Source of the DNA: Pelagicoccus mobilis
GTDB taxonomy: Bacteria; Verrucomicrobiota; Verrucomicrobiia; Opitutales; Opitutaceae
Reading direction: 5' to 3'
NCBI RefSeq assembly: GCF_016595505.1
Contig: NZ_JAENIL010000019.1
Location: 1-64,000, forward strand
DNA: 64,000 nucleotides
This document shows, piece by piece, positions 39,756 to 48,642 of this stretch (the first letter of the stretch is position 1; each line of letters starts with the position of its first letter). The position numbers were made by a program, and so were the translations under genes. The notes below the pieces were generated by a model. That model was not told where the DNA came from and did not search any database. It was given only the letters and a program-made list of their open reading frames with translations.

Positions 39756-39809
39756 GTGTCCAAAACCCAACTACGCGTCCGCAGATCGGACGCATTTGCC
39801 AACAGAAAA

Positions 39810-41090
39810 ATGAAAAAAACAAAAGTACTTGTTCTCGGTGCCGGCTTCGCTGGTATCGAATTTTGTAAGCGAATTGATGGGAGGAAGTTCGATGTGACCC
39901 TTGTCGATCGGCAGAATCACCATCTTTTCCAGCCGCTGCTCTACCAGGTAGCGAGTAGTGGCTTGGCTGTGCCGGAGATCGCTCAGCCGATTAGAGGAAT
40001 CCTATCCGGTGTGAAAGGTCTGCGGATCCTGATGGATGAGGTGACTGCGATCGACTTGAAGCGGCGTACGGTCACCTGTGCAAAGCGAAATCTCGACTAT
40101 GACTACCTTGTGATCGCGGTCGGGGCGGTTACGAGCTACTTCGGAAACGACCACTGGGAGGCTCATGCTCCTGGCCTCAAGACGGTGAAGGACGCAACCC
40201 GGATCCGTCAAAGCGTGCTCTATGCCTACGAGAAGGCGGAAGCGACTGAGGATCTCGCGGAGAGGCAAAAGCTGCTGACCACTGTCGTTGTGGGAGCCGG
40301 ACCAACAGGTGTTGAGCTGGCCGGCTCTTTTTCTGAGCTTGCGCGCCATTGTCTGGCAAAAGACTTCCACGAAATTGAAGCGAAGAATAGTAGGGTCGTT
40401 TTGGTTGAGGCAGCCGATCGGGTGCTGGCTCACATGGATCCCGACTTGTCTCAGGCCGCTCTTCATCAATTGGAGCAGCTTGGAGTGGAGGTCCGCTTGA
40501 AGACTCGTGTTCTGGATATCCGGCGAAATGAGATCGAGCTTGAAGGCGAGACTTTGCAAGCCGGGAACATCGTTTGGGCAGCCGGTGTTCAGGCACATCC
40601 TCTGACCAGTACCCTAGGAGTCGAGTTGGATCGGGGAGGCCGCATTCCGACCTTGCCCGATCTTAGCTTAGAAGGGCATCCGGAAGTGTTCGCGCTTGGC
40701 GATATCGTAAGCTTGGTAGACACGAATGGTGTGCGTGTACCCGGTGTTTCTCCTGCAGCCATACAAATGGCTCAACATCTTGCCAAGCTGCTCAATCGAG
40801 ATAAAGGAAAGCAGGACGCCAATCGACGAGATCCATTCATGTATTGGGACAAAGGGACCATGGCTACGGTTGGCCGTAGTCGAGCGGTCGCGCAGGTAGC
40901 CCGGCTTAAACTGAAAGGGTTTCCGGCTTGGCTGGCTTGGTTGTTTGTCCACCTCGTTTTTCTCGTTGGCTTTAGGAATAAGACGACGGTTCTGTTTCAT
41001 TGGGTGTATTCTTATCTTACCTACAAGAAAGGGGCTCGAATCATTCACGCTCGTGAGGATATTGCTCCGGAGTTGGAAAAGAGCGATTGA
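39810..41090 (+). CDS. ndh: Type II NADH:quinone oxidoreductase
   Basis: A 426-residue non-proton-pumping NADH dehydrogenase that feeds electrons to quinone. The start at ATG 39810 places the FAD motif VLVLGAGFAGIEFCKR at the N-terminus. The NADH motif TTVVVGAGPTGVELAGSFSE is in the middle, and ALGDIVSLVDTNG with PAAIQMAQHLAK follows. The C-terminus has an amphipathic/hydrophobic membrane anchor (LAWLFVHLVFLVGFRNKTTV). An upstream GTG at 39756 lies right after the terminator T tract and is unlikely to be used. Confidence 0.94.
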   Translation: MKKTKVLVLGAGFAGIEFCKRIDGRKFDVTLVDRQNHHLFQPLLYQVASSGLAVPEIAQPIRGILSGVKGLRILMDEVTAIDLKRRTVTCAKRNLDYDYLVIAVGAVTSYFGNDHWEAHAPGLKTVKDATRIRQSVLYAYEKAEATEDLAERQKLLTTVVVGAGPTGVELAGSFSELARHCLAKDFHEIEAKNSRVVLVEAADRVLAHMDPDLSQAALHQLEQLGVEVRLKTRVLDIRRNEIELEGETLQAGNIVWAAGVQAHPLTSTLGVELDRGGRIPTLPDLSLEGHPEVFALGDIVSLVDTNGVRVPGVSPAAIQMAQHLAKLLNRDKGKQDANRRDPFMYWDKGTMATVGRSRAVAQVARLKLKGFPAWLAWLFVHLVFLVGFRNKTTVLFHWVYSYLTYKKGARIIHAREDIAPELEKSD

Positions 41091-41119
41091 GCCCTTTGTT
41101 ATCGATATGACTGATGGCA

Positions 41120-41148
41120 CCTGAGCATGCTTCAGATGCATGCTCAGG
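41120..41148 (+). terminator. Hairpin after ndh
   Basis: Perfect 11-bp stem CCTGAGCATGC / GCATGCTCAGG, loop TTCAGAT, 30 bases after the ndh stop. No T tract follows, so it may instead be an RNA stabiliser. Confidence 0.5.
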
Positions 41149-41233
41149 AAAAGAACTCGGCATTGGTCAATTCTGGCGAGTCATTGTATATTCGGCACAG
41201 ACGTTTTGCTCTTTCACCTAACCTGACTCCGAC

Positions 41234-42763
41234 ATGACTAATCCGATTATTGCCGATAACAAACCTCACCCCGCCGCTCTAAAGAAGGGGGAAGAATACT
41301 ATTTTTGCATTTGTGGGCGTTCAGCCAAGCAACCGTTTTGCGACGGTGCCCATCGTGGGACCAATTTCACACCGAAGGCATTCACTGCGGATGAGGATGG
41401 CGATGCCTATCTGTGTCACTGCAAGCATACGAAAAATCCTCCTTTTTGTGATGGCTCGCACAAGAGTTTTGGGGCGGACCTCGTTGGAAAGGAAGGTCCT
41501 GGCGTTTCGGATGGAGAGGATGCGGCGGTTGAGCCAACGGAGGAAGAACCGCATGTAGCCTTTATCCATCAACTCGCTCGGGAGGGGTTGAGCAAGTTGG
41601 GCCACCATGGTCCTATGGCTGCAATGGGGGTGCCGGCGAAGGATCTTCCCAAGTGGGATGACATCCAAATCATGGTTGCTCAGCTCGACCGAAAACCGTT
41701 GCTGGAGGACCAGGAGGTCGCGACTGAACTCGTAGTCGGGCCAGAAGCGAAGAAGCCATTGAGTCTCAAGATTCCCCTGTTCGTTTCCGACATGAGCTTC
41801 GGAGCGCTTTCGGAGGAGGCAAAGGTATCGATGGCGAGGGGAGCTGAACTGGCGGGTACTGGTATTTGCTCTGGCGAAGGGGGCATGCTACCCGACGAAC
41901 AGGAAGCGAACAGCCGCTATTTCTACGAGTTGGCGAGTGCGAAATTTGGATACAAGGAAGAGCTGCTCGAACGTGTTCAAGCCTTCCATTTCAAAGCTGG
42001 GCAAGGCGCAAAAACAGGAACCGGTGGGCATTTGCCGGGGGCGAAAAATGTAGGTCGCATTTCGGAGGTTCGTGGAATACCGGAAGGGCAGCCCGCTGTT
42101 TCACCACCGACCTTCTCGGACCTAAACACTCCGGAGGAATATGCGCGTTTTGCGGACCGTGTCCGTGAGGTTTCTGGCGGGATACCAATCGGGTTCAAGT
42201 TAAGCGCTAACCATATCGAGCGTGACATTGGCTTCGCACTCAAAGCAGGTGCCGATTACGTTATCTTGGATGCCAGAGGGGGCGGAACGGGATCAGCTCC
42301 GTTACTTTTCCGTGACCACATAAGCGTGCCTGGTATACCAGCGTTAGCTCGTGCTCGACGCTTTCTTGATAGTGAGGGAGCGAGTGGTCGCGTGACTTTA
42401 ATCGCCACTGGCGGTTTACGTGTGCCGAGCGATTTCATCAAAGCAATGGCGCTGGGTGCGGATGGAATTGCTGTATCCAATAGTGCAATGCAAGCGATTG
42501 GCTGTGTGGCAGCTCGTATCTGCAATACCAACAATTGTCCCGCAGGCATCGCTACGCAAAAGAAAGATCTCAGGCAAAAACTAAATGTCGCGAAAAGTTC
42601 ACTACAGTTAGCTAATTTCTTTAATGCTTCGGTCGAACTGATGCAGGTGATGGCTCGGGCTTGCGGGCATTCGAGCTTGAGTGAGTTCAGCCTCGATGAC
42701 CTAGCGACTTGGGACCGTGAATTATCCCAATTGTCGGGTATTTCGTACAGTGGGATTCGTTGA
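41234..42763 (+). CDS. CDGSH iron-sulfur and glutamate-synthase-like fusion protein
   Basis: A 509-residue cytoplasmic protein. The first 80 residues carry two CDGSH iron-sulfur modules: Cys25, Cys27, Cys36, His40 and Cys61, Cys63, Cys72, His76, each of the Cys3-His type that binds a [2Fe-2S] cluster. The remainder is an FMN-binding glutamate-synthase (GltS GOGAT-like) domain: FVSDMSFGALSEEAKVSMA, GICSGEGGMLPDEQ, GADYVILDARGGGTGSAPLL, and a Cys-rich region GCVAARICNTNNCPAGIATQ typical of the 3Fe-4S loop. Such fusions are presumably redox enzymes; the reaction is unknown. Confidence 0.85.
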   Translation: MTNPIIADNKPHPAALKKGEEYYFCICGRSAKQPFCDGAHRGTNFTPKAFTADEDGDAYLCHCKHTKNPPFCDGSHKSFGADLVGKEGPGVSDGEDAAVEPTEEEPHVAFIHQLAREGLSKLGHHGPMAAMGVPAKDLPKWDDIQIMVAQLDRKPLLEDQEVATELVVGPEAKKPLSLKIPLFVSDMSFGALSEEAKVSMARGAELAGTGICSGEGGMLPDEQEANSRYFYELASAKFGYKEELLERVQAFHFKAGQGAKTGTGGHLPGAKNVGRISEVRGIPEGQPAVSPPTFSDLNTPEEYARFADRVREVSGGIPIGFKLSANHIERDIGFALKAGADYVILDARGGGTGSAPLLFRDHISVPGIPALARARRFLDSEGASGRVTLIATGGLRVPSDFIKAMALGADGIAVSNSAMQAIGCVAARICNTNNCPAGIATQKKDLRQKLNVAKSSLQLANFFNASVELMQVMARACGHSSLSEFSLDDLATWDRELSQLSGISYSGIR

Positions 42764-42825
42764 GCGGGTTTGATATCCAGGGTTTGAGGATGTGGAACCT
42801 GTAGAGAGAACGGCCTCTGAGTGCG

Positions 42826-44274
42826 TCAGGTTCCGCAGAAGGTCTGATGCACTATCTCGTGTGGTAGCGGTAATGATTCCAGGTCGGCGAAGTCATCGGA
42901 TTCCGAATACGGTTTTTTGAGCGCTACAACCAAGCGATTGAATGGACTGTAATCTGACTGGTATGCCGCTTGGATCGCTTGTTCGACTCGATGGTTTCTC
43001 GGAATGCGGATCGGGTTTGAGGATTTCATTGTTTCCAATAGCCCCTCGATATCGGCGTGTTTTTGCCATTCGTTTCGCCATTGTACGAATTTGTCTGGAT
43101 CCTCGAATAAGGATTCCACGTTTGAGCTGTTGCCGCCGCTCGCTAGCTCCGTGAGTCGGCGAAAGAACAAGGTGAAGTCGATTTCGTTTTTTGCGAGCAA
43201 CTGCAGGCACTCCTTGATGACGGTGTCCGGAGCGGATTCAGGTAACGCGAGTTTGGTCTTGAAGCGTTCGGCGTATTGCTCCGCGAAAAGGTTGGGGAAT
43301 CGTTCGAGCTCTTTTTCCGCTTTGGGGGCGGCTTTGGCGGGATCGTCATTGACGAGCGGAAGCAGCGTCTCGGCGAAACGGGTCAGATTCCAAAGAGCTA
43401 TGTTCCCTTGGTTGCCCCAGGCGTAGCGGCTGTTTTGGTCGATCGAACTGAATACGCAATTGGGATGAAACGCCTCCATGAAAGCGCAGGGCCCGTAGTC
43501 GATGGTCTCGCCTGACACGGCGCAATTGTCTGTGTTCATTACGCCATGGATGAAGCCGAGAGACATCCAGTGCGGGATGAGGCGTGCTTGAGCTTCGACA
43601 ACGCTTTTGAGGAGCTCAAGGTAGGGGGCTTCTGATTCTCCGGCCTTGGGGTAGTGGCGGTCTATGGTGTATTCGGCTAGGTGTTTGAGCCCTTCCACAT
43701 CGTTTCGAGCGTAAAAGTACTGGAAGGTGCCGACGCGGATGTGGCTGGCTGCGACGCGAGTGAACACGCCCCCTGGGACCTCTCCCTCTTGTCGCCATAC
43801 GGTTTCGCCCGTCTCGACCGCGGCGAGCGCTCGCGTGCTTGGAACGCCAAGGGCCGACATCGCCTCGCTTAGGATGTATTCGCGGATGACGGGACCGAGC
43901 GCAGACTTGCCGTCGCCGTTTCGGGAAAAGGCGGTTTGTCCGGAGCCTTTGAGCTGTATGTCGTAGCGTTGCCCGTTCTTTGCCTTGAGTTCGCCGAGCA
44001 AGAGCGCGCGTCCATCGCCCAGTTGGGGAACGAAATGCCCGAACTGGTGCCCGGCGTAAGCCTGAGCGATGGGTTCTGAGCCGTCTGGGATACCGTTGCC
44101 CGAGAGCGCGGCTAGGGCTTCAGGAGTGCTGGGCCAGTTTTCTGGGATTGAGAGTTGCTTGGCTAGCGCGTGGTTGAACTTGAGCAGCTTGGGACTGGGC
44201 ACGGGGCTAGGCGTTTGACGCGCGTAGAATCGGGCCGGGAGTTTGGTGTAGGTGTTGTCGAAAGGTAGGCTCAT
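42826..44274 (-). CDS. selO: Protein adenylyltransferase SelO (YdiU family)
   Basis: A 482-residue pseudokinase-fold enzyme that transfers AMP to proteins (AMPylation). Family hallmarks: AYAGHQFGHFVPQLGDGRAL, LKGSGQTAFSRNGDGKSALG, REYILSEAMSALGVPSTRAL and GFIHGVMNTDNCAVSGETID with the metal-binding Asn/Asp. Length agrees with the family. No C-terminal Sec or CXXC redox motif is visible. The start codon lies inside a 9-bp hairpin (44269-44293). Confidence 0.93.
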   Translation of the reverse strand: MSLPFDNTYTKLPARFYARQTPSPVPSPKLLKFNHALAKQLSIPENWPSTPEALAALSGNGIPDGSEPIAQAYAGHQFGHFVPQLGDGRALLLGELKAKNGQRYDIQLKGSGQTAFSRNGDGKSALGPVIREYILSEAMSALGVPSTRALAAVETGETVWRQEGEVPGGVFTRVAASHIRVGTFQYFYARNDVEGLKHLAEYTIDRHYPKAGESEAPYLELLKSVVEAQARLIPHWMSLGFIHGVMNTDNCAVSGETIDYGPCAFMEAFHPNCVFSSIDQNSRYAWGNQGNIALWNLTRFAETLLPLVNDDPAKAAPKAEKELERFPNLFAEQYAERFKTKLALPESAPDTVIKECLQLLAKNEIDFTLFFRRLTELASGGNSSNVESLFEDPDKFVQWRNEWQKHADIEGLLETMKSSNPIRIPRNHRVEQAIQAAYQSDYSPFNRLVVALKKPYSESDDFADLESLPLPHEIVHQTFCGT

Positions 44275-44293
44275 CCTTTTGCAGAGGATGAGC
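44269..44293 (-). promoter_or_regulatory. Hairpin enclosing the selO start codon
   Basis: On the mRNA strand, GCTCATCCT-7-AGGATGAGC forms a perfect 9-bp stem; the right arm contains the AGG and the ATG start codon. Such a structure could keep initiation closed; the effect is inferred. Confidence 0.4.
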
Positions 44294-44338
44294 AGACAAT
44301 AGGAGGGACGCGGTCAAGGCAAAGCGGTTTGTCGCATT

Positions 44339-45796
44339 CTAGTGATCCGTTTTCGATTCGCAGTGATGGCAATGGTGCGCGGCTGCCTGGTTTGCGGCGA
44401 GGGCGCGTTCATGTTCGAGCATCATTTTGCGTTCTTCGAGTTCGCGAAGGCGGACCGACTCGATCTTGTAATCGTAGGGAATCCAGAGCTCGACTTCGGT
44501 TAATGAGTGGCGACGTTGCTGGACGCGCTTGTGCTGGATTTGCGGGACCACTTCGAAAGACTCGCCAACGCTTTGTTGGAGGTCAGCTAGTTCCTTGAAA
44601 ATCGCCTTTAGGATTTCGGTGTGATGAGCTTGGGGATTGTCGAGTATCAGGGACGCGGATCCGAAGTGGACTTTGTGGATGGCTTCCGGGAGTTTGGCGG
44701 ATTGGACGATGGTCCGGATTGAGGCGATTCTCTGCATTGCATCGAGGTTGCCGTTGACCTCGAATGCAACTGAAAATTGGGCTTGGGAGGTGAAGGAGGC
44801 CTGCGGTTTGGCTAGGTCACCAATTGAGTCTCCGTGTCTGAGGAGTATGCTTCCGGGGATAAAGGAGAGGCCGGCATGCGCGTCGAGCAGAGAGCGGATG
44901 GTATCTAGGGTTGAGTTCAAAACTTGGATACGTTCCTCCTCTAGACCAGATTGCGTATCGATCGCGAACTTCAAGCACACGCTATCTGCTGGCTTGATTA
45001 GCGTGACCGAGCAAAGGGGGATGGACTCGCGTAGCTTTTGTCCCTGCACGTTGGTGAGGTACGGAAGACTCGCTCCTATGTCTGATGTGGCGCGGGCTGA
45101 ACGAATCATGGGGGAGATGGGGGCTTCGTAGGCGGAATTGGAAAATGGGGATTCTGTAAGAAGCAACGCTTCGCCGTAGTAGACCTTGGTTATCTCGGTA
45201 TCGAGCTCCATGGCGGCTATCAATTGCCGTACAGCTGCGACTCGTTTCAGGGCGGAGAGACCGTCCTCTAGGGTGAAGCTCAAGGAGAAATGGGCGTAGG
45301 AGGTGAAGTAGGACTTGGGCTTGCTCTTCATTTTCTTACGATCGCCCTTGGACACTTTGAGCGCCCCCGGCGTGTAGTAGAGGTCGCGGTCACTTGCTGC
45401 TTTCTCGTGGATTTTGGCTAGTGTATCCGTCAGACCTTTACGTCTGTTTTTCTCAAGGTCGTCGTAATAGCCTACTGCGAATCGAACAATAATGCCGCTG
45501 GCGTAGGCGTAGTGGCTCTCGTTTGCGTCGTCGATGTCCAGGATGCTCGCCCCTGAATCTTGGAAGAACGAAGCGTCGAGCACATTGATCGCTGCTCCAA
45601 CATCTTTTAGGTCGGTTTTGAGGCGTGTTCCGGCTAGGGTGTTTTTTGATCGGTACCCACTATTGCGTCCACTGCTGACTTGGAATGGGCTTAGTTCGAA
45701 AACTTCTTCCTCATCGCTGTCTTGGGCGATTAAATGGACAGGGCAGGCGTGAAAGACGAATAGGAATAGGGTAAGAGAAGCGAATAGCTTTTTCAT
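44339..45796 (-). CDS. Secreted protein with TonB-receptor plug-like N-terminus and duplicated domain
   Basis: A 485-residue exported protein with a signal peptide (MKKLFASLTLFLFVFHACPV). After it, residues about 28-80 read EEEVFELSPFQVSSGRNSGY and then NTLAGTRLKTDLKDVGAAIN, the hallmark start of Opitutae TonB-dependent receptors (TonB box and plug), but no beta-barrel follows. Instead two copies of a domain are present, around residues 165-230 and 340-405 (SYAHFSLSFTLEDGLSALKR and SQAQFSVAFEVNGNLDAMQR). The C-terminus is His-rich (HHCHHCESKTDH), perhaps metal-binding. A truncated or recruited plug is the best reading; function unknown. Confidence 0.75.
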   Translation of the reverse strand: MKKLFASLTLFLFVFHACPVHLIAQDSDEEEVFELSPFQVSSGRNSGYRSKNTLAGTRLKTDLKDVGAAINVLDASFFQDSGASILDIDDANESHYAYASGIIVRFAVGYYDDLEKNRRKGLTDTLAKIHEKAASDRDLYYTPGALKVSKGDRKKMKSKPKSYFTSYAHFSLSFTLEDGLSALKRVAAVRQLIAAMELDTEITKVYYGEALLLTESPFSNSAYEAPISPMIRSARATSDIGASLPYLTNVQGQKLRESIPLCSVTLIKPADSVCLKFAIDTQSGLEEERIQVLNSTLDTIRSLLDAHAGLSFIPGSILLRHGDSIGDLAKPQASFTSQAQFSVAFEVNGNLDAMQRIASIRTIVQSAKLPEAIHKVHFGSASLILDNPQAHHTEILKAIFKELADLQQSVGESFEVVPQIQHKRVQQRRHSLTEVELWIPYDYKIESVRLRELEERKMMLEHERALAANQAAAHHCHHCESKTDH

Positions 45797-45977
45797 TAGA
45801 GGATAGGGGGAGACGGAAATAGCATGGGCTACTTCGTGGGTTCACACACAATGTAGTCTGTTGGGGACTACGGTTAAGGAGAGGTAAGCTTACTCGCGAT
45901 TCGTATGGGCGAATCTGTTGGATATTACGTCTCTACTTTGAAGAGGGATTCAAAAAAAGTGCGGTCGTTCTCCGTTT

Positions 45978-46493
45978 ATGGTAATTGCAAATGCGGTCGA
46001 GTGGGCTCAGCCTTCAAACATGCAAGTGTATAAGTTCAAATCCCGAGTTGTGCGCGTGGATGGGGCAATGAATCCACACGGAATTCCAATTCCTGATGAG
46101 GTTTCTGAAGCGTTGTGGGAGTCTGCCACGAGAAGACTGCTTGTCAGAGTAAACGGATACGAGTTAAGACGTGGATTGCAGGGGAGTCGGGAGTTTGGCA
46201 GCCATATCGTGGTTGGTCTGTCGCTGCTGAGGGAAGCTGGAGCGAGCCTTGGCGATGCGGTTAAGGTGGAGGTAGAGGCGGATCCGAACGCTAACGGAAT
46301 TGATGTATGTGACGAGTTGTTGATCGCCCTGGAGCAGGATAAGGCTGCGAGGGATCGATGGGAAAGCCTGACTTTGGGGAAACAAAGGGGGCTTGCGTAT
46401 CATGTTGGCTCCGCAAAACGAGAAGAGACCCGCATTAAGCGGGCACTAGATATTGCTGAAAAGCTGAGGACAGGAACATTAAGCGGAGATTAG
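45978..46493 (+). CDS. DUF1905/YdeI-like protein
   Basis: A 171-residue cytoplasmic protein. It has the DUF1905 beta-domain (FKSRVVRVDGAMNPHGIPIP, then VNGYELRRGLQGSREFGSHI) and a C-terminal helical YdeI/OmdA-type segment (GLAYHVGSAKREETRIKRAL). The first 14 codons (before ATG at 46020) may be untranslated. It precedes the DUF2164 gene by 6 bases, so the pair is an operon. YdeI-type proteins have been linked to resistance to antimicrobial peptides; no such role is shown here. Confidence 0.78.
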   Translation: MVIANAVEWAQPSNMQVYKFKSRVVRVDGAMNPHGIPIPDEVSEALWESATRRLLVRVNGYELRRGLQGSREFGSHIVVGLSLLREAGASLGDAVKVEVEADPNANGIDVCDELLIALEQDKAARDRWESLTLGKQRGLAYHVGSAKREETRIKRALDIAEKLRTGTLSGD

Positions 46494-46499
46494 CGGAGT

Positions 46500-46748
46500 A
46501 TGAAAATGGAGTTGAGCAAAGAAGAGGAAAAAGCGGCGGTTGAGTCGATTCAGCAGTACCTGTCCGATGAATACGGCGTCGATTCAAGCGATTTAAAGAC
46601 GAAACTCCTCATGGAGTTCTTTTTGAAGGAGATCGGTCCTTTTGCCTACAACAAAGGAGTAGGCGACGCGGAAGCGTTCATGAGAGCACGCCTGGAGGAT
46701 TTGTCGGGATCGTGTTTCGAGCACCCGATGACTCATTGGGAGAGATAG
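46500..46748 (+). CDS. DUF2164 family protein
   Basis: An 82-residue acidic protein matching DUF2164: VESIQQYLSDEYGVDSSD and FFLKEIGPFAYNKGVGDAEA. Small cytoplasmic protein of unknown function, translated 6 bases after the DUF1905 gene. Confidence 0.8.
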   Translation: MKMELSKEEEKAAVESIQQYLSDEYGVDSSDLKTKLLMEFFLKEIGPFAYNKGVGDAEAFMRARLEDLSGSCFEHPMTHWER

Positions 46749-46793
46749 GATGCTGGTCGGTGCGGGACGAGCGTCGTTCCTGCCGGTCTGGCG

Positions 46794-47585
46794 TTAATCC
46801 TGCGGCTTGGTTAGCTTCTGTGGTTTCTTAGCTTTTGGCTTTTTAAGAATCCAGCTTCGGACGAAGAACCCAATCAGTATTCCCGCTCCGAGTACGCTCC
46901 AGAAAATAGAGGGATGCTGCTTCTCGAAGCCGTGCTTGAGGTTCATGCCTAGGAGAGTCGCGACTGCCATCACGGGGAATGTGAATGCGGCTAGGAGGTT
47001 GAGGCGGTGTTGGGCAGCGGCCATTTCCTCGGTCTTGGCGGACTGTTCTTCAGCGTTTTTCGCGACCCGGAAGTCGAGTGCTGTTTGAAGGTCCGAGAGG
47101 AGAATTTCGAAAGCTCGGGCTATGTCTTGAGAGGCGTCACGCATGCCGATGAGGAAGCGATTGTCTTGGGAGGCCTCGCGGGCAGACTGAAGCGTGTTGG
47201 CGAGGTTGGCTGATGAGCGCTTGAGAGGCGTCACTGCTTCGATAAGCTCGAATAGTCCAGATGCGTCGAGGTGTAGCGAGTAGTCGCGATCTAGCTCTTC
47301 CCAGCGAGTCCTGTAGTCGGTGATGAGCCGCTTCAGTTTCGCTTCTCCATCAGGTTTACCGTTGCACTGGAGTTTTCCATCCGGGGGAAGGAGGAAGAGA
47401 ATGCGCTCGCGATTGAGGTCATCGTCTTCGGATGGGGGGCGGTGTAGAATGATGAGAAGGTGGCCGGCCTCGTGAATGGCGCGTTGAGGGCCGTAGGATT
47501 CCGCGCTGAGGCGTGATTCGATTTCCGGTGGAAGGGTCCAGTCGTAATTCTTGCGAGGCATGGGTGAGGTTTGGGATTGCCTCAA
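46794..47585 (-). CDS. CorA-like membrane protein
   Basis: A 263-residue protein with the CorA-like ending: helix AAQHRLNLLAAFTFPVMAVA, the GMN motif in LLGMNLKHGF, and a second membrane segment (IFWSVLGAGILIGFFVRSWI) before a Lys-rich tail. CorA proteins transport magnesium as pentamers. Here the N-terminal soluble domain is shorter than in standard CorA (about 316 residues total), and the loop after GMN lacks the usual MPE/N residue pattern. A divalent-cation channel remains the best guess. Confidence 0.72.
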   Translation of the reverse strand: MRQSQTSPMPRKNYDWTLPPEIESRLSAESYGPQRAIHEAGHLLIILHRPPSEDDDLNRERILFLLPPDGKLQCNGKPDGEAKLKRLITDYRTRWEELDRDYSLHLDASGLFELIEAVTPLKRSSANLANTLQSAREASQDNRFLIGMRDASQDIARAFEILLSDLQTALDFRVAKNAEEQSAKTEEMAAAQHRLNLLAAFTFPVMAVATLLGMNLKHGFEKQHPSIFWSVLGAGILIGFFVRSWILKKPKAKKPQKLTKPQD

Positions 47586-47767
47586 TGGGGGCGTGGATGA
47601 GGGGTGAGGTCAACTCTTGAATGGGAGCGGCATGGCCCGTGTTTGCCGTTGGGATTTGATCTTGTTGTTGCTGGCAATGACGGAGCATTGCCCTCCGGAA
47701 TGCAAAACAGCCCTCGTCGGGTGACAAGGGCCGCTCTGTATAGGGTAGTTAGGTTTTGAGGGTAGGA

Positions 47768-48532
47768 TTACATGTACATACCGCCGTTTACGCCGATGAC
47801 TTGGCCAGTGATGTAGCTGGCCTTAGGGCTGGCGATAAAGGATACAGCAGAAGCTATTTCCTCCGGGGTCGCCATGCGTCCCATCGGAATTGAGCTGCAG
47901 ATCTGTTTGCTGACGGTTTCGGGAATTCCGTTGGTCATATCGGTTTCGGTGTATCCAGGTGAGACCGAATTGACGGTAACCCCTTTGCGGGCAACCTCGC
48001 GTGCTAGCGTCATGGTGAAGGCGTTGATGCCGCCCTTGGTAACAGAATAGTTGGCCTGTCCGAAGTTGCCGGTCTGGCCGCCCATGGAGGAGATATTGAT
48101 GATGCGTCCCCAGTGGTTGTCGACCATTGCGGGGAGTAGGCCATGAGTGACGTTGAAGGGTCCGTTTAGGTTGACGCCTAGCACTTCGTCCCACATTTCG
48201 CAGGTCATCTTCAGGAAGGTGCGGTCACGGTTGATGCCCGCATTATTCACCAGGATGTGGATACATTTTTCCTTTTCAAGAAGGTCAGCCACCATCTTGT
48301 CGCATTCGGAGCGATTGGAGATGTCGGCTTTGTAGAGTTCGCATTCAACTCCGTATTCCTCGATCGCTTTTTGGGTTTCTTCAGCAGCTTCGTCCGAATG
48401 GCAGTAGTTGACTATTACATCGCAGCCATTTTGTGCGAGTTCGATGGCAATGGCGCGACCAATGCCACGGGATCCCCCTGTTACCAGGGCTCGTTTCCCC
48501 TTAAGGGGCTTAGCGGTGGGTTTCATTATCAT
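47768..48532 (-). CDS. phaB: Acetoacetyl-CoA reductase (SDR family)
   Basis: A 254-residue short-chain dehydrogenase. It has the nucleotide motif RALVTGGSRGIGRAIAIE, the NNAG motif (ILVNNAGINRDRTF), and the catalytic Ser-Tyr-Lys (SSMGG and YSVTKGG). It reduces acetoacetyl-CoA to 3-hydroxybutyryl-CoA, the PHA precursor; FabG-type activity cannot be excluded from sequence. The start ATG at 48532 is chosen because upstream residues are unlike the family and an AAGAAAGAG lies about 9 bases before it. It is in the PHA locus, on the strand opposite to phaR-phaC. Confidence 0.85.
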   Translation of the reverse strand: MIMKPTAKPLKGKRALVTGGSRGIGRAIAIELAQNGCDVIVNYCHSDEAAEETQKAIEEYGVECELYKADISNRSECDKMVADLLEKEKCIHILVNNAGINRDRTFLKMTCEMWDEVLGVNLNGPFNVTHGLLPAMVDNHWGRIINISSMGGQTGNFGQANYSVTKGGINAFTMTLAREVARKGVTVNSVSPGYTETDMTNGIPETVSKQICSSIPMGRMATPEEIASAVSFIASPKASYITGQVIGVNGGMYM

Positions 48533-48642
48533 TATGGGCTCTTTCTTCTTTAGGGATACGAACGCCGCGATCGGGATGAACGATGCGGCGTTGTAACTAG
48601 GGTGAACAGAATGTTGCTTGGAAACGCGTGGTAAGCTTGCGG

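Noticed and set aside
39756-39809. GTG start for ndh at 39756
   Set aside because: It directly abuts the terminator T tract and the added residues precede the FAD motif; ATG 39810 gives the family start.
42794-42834. GGAACCTG/CAGGTTCC inverted repeat as a terminator of the fusion gene
   Set aside because: The loop is long, there is no T tract, and the right arm overlaps the selO stop region.
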